NCBI GenBank assembly: GCA_017440425.1
Contig: JAFSHJ010000081.1
Coordinates: forward strand, 1 to 6,218
Source: Oscillospiraceae bacterium
GTDB taxonomy: Bacteria; Bacillota; Clostridia; Oscillospirales; Ruminococcaceae
Length of the DNA: 6,218 bases
Reading direction: 5' to 3'
Shown in pieces: positions 6,125 through 6,218 of the stretch. The notes under the pieces are model-generated. The model was not told the DNA's origin. It ran no database searches and saw only the letters and a list, made by a program, of their open reading frames with translations. The translations under genes and the position numbers were made by a program. Each line of letters opens with the position of its first letter. Position 1 is the stretch's first letter.

Positions 6125-6218
6125 CTCCGCGGGAAGTGCTTGCTGAACTATTGGTTTTAGAACGCCACACTTCGTGTGACGTTTTGTTTATTATTTTTAT
6201 GTTGAGCTTCGCTCAAAT
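6125..6218 (+). repeat. Structured direct repeat, copy B (reaches window edge)
   Basis: Second copy of the element at 5924-6018, carrying the same two identical blocks (6139-6162 and 6196-6218) and the same order: conserved block, hairpin, T-rich tail, TTGAGC-TTC-GCTCAA hairpin. It is cut by the window end exactly where copy A's conserved block ends. It is preceded by two CTCCGCGG words (6100-6106 region and 6125-6132), and copy A is preceded by the related CTCCGAGG. Confidence 0.85.
6161..6200 (+). terminator. Terminator-like hairpin in repeat copy B
   Basis: AACGCCACAC (6161-6170), loop TTC, GTGTGACGTT (6174-6183) forms a 10-bp stem with one C-A mismatch, followed by TTGTTTATTATTTTTAT. It occupies the same place as the copy A hairpin but with different stem bases, so the pairing is conserved more than the sequence. 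As with copy A, a terminator role on the plus strand fits in form, but no plus-strand gene is visible upstream. Confidence 0.45.

Noticed and set aside
5999..6160. A 53-codon plus-strand ORF starting MLSFAQMKRF inside the repeats
   Set aside because: There is no ribosome binding site, it lies across palindromic repeat DNA, and the frame is not maintained between repeat copies.
5938..6162. CRISPR array suggested by two identical GGTTTTAGAA-containing blocks
   Set aside because: There are only two copies, about 200 bases apart. The intervening sequence is itself a set of palindromes rather than unique spacers, and no cas gene is present.

Overview
The window looks like chromosomal core-genome DNA from a Gram-positive, low-to-mid GC Firmicute. 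A Clostridia-type gut bacterium (Oscillospirales or relatives) is my best guess, based on the Firmicutes-style RecA, RecX and RimO sequences, strong AGGAGG-type ribosome binding sites, a near-consensus sigma-A promoter and the gene content. The lineage is inference. All convincing genes lie on the minus strand and read right to left.

In transcription order the layout is: an AT-rich recA promoter/leader (about 5769-5910), then recA (5768-4692), recX (4679-4059), rimO (4035-2707), pgsA (2703-2140), and a 703-codon ORF (2139-28) joining a VTT/TVP38-type membrane domain to an M20 metallodipeptidase. Gaps between genes are 12, 23, 3 and 0 bases, with no terminator visible between them, so the five genes probably form one operon behind the single good promoter. 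recA and recX form a recombinase/modulator pair. rimO modifies ribosomal protein S12, and pgsA makes the phosphatidylglycerol-phosphate precursor of anionic membrane lipids.

Two regions deserve attention. First, the last gene has a strong internal Shine-Dalgarno sequence and ATG exactly at the domain junction (ATG at 1398). It may yield both a membrane-tethered fusion and a free dipeptidase, or it may be a recent loss of a stop codon. Second, the roughly 300 bases at the right edge (5911-6218) contain no credible gene. They hold a direct repeat with a period near 200 bp, packed with hairpins. Two repeat copies are visible, and the second ends exactly at the window edge, so the array may continue. 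One hairpin has different stem sequences in the two copies yet keeps its pairing, which suggests a structured repeat or RNA element rather than a coding sequence. I do not recognise a named family for it.

Bases 1-27 lie beyond the last stop codon. They are T-rich on the minus strand, with no hairpin I can see before the window ends.
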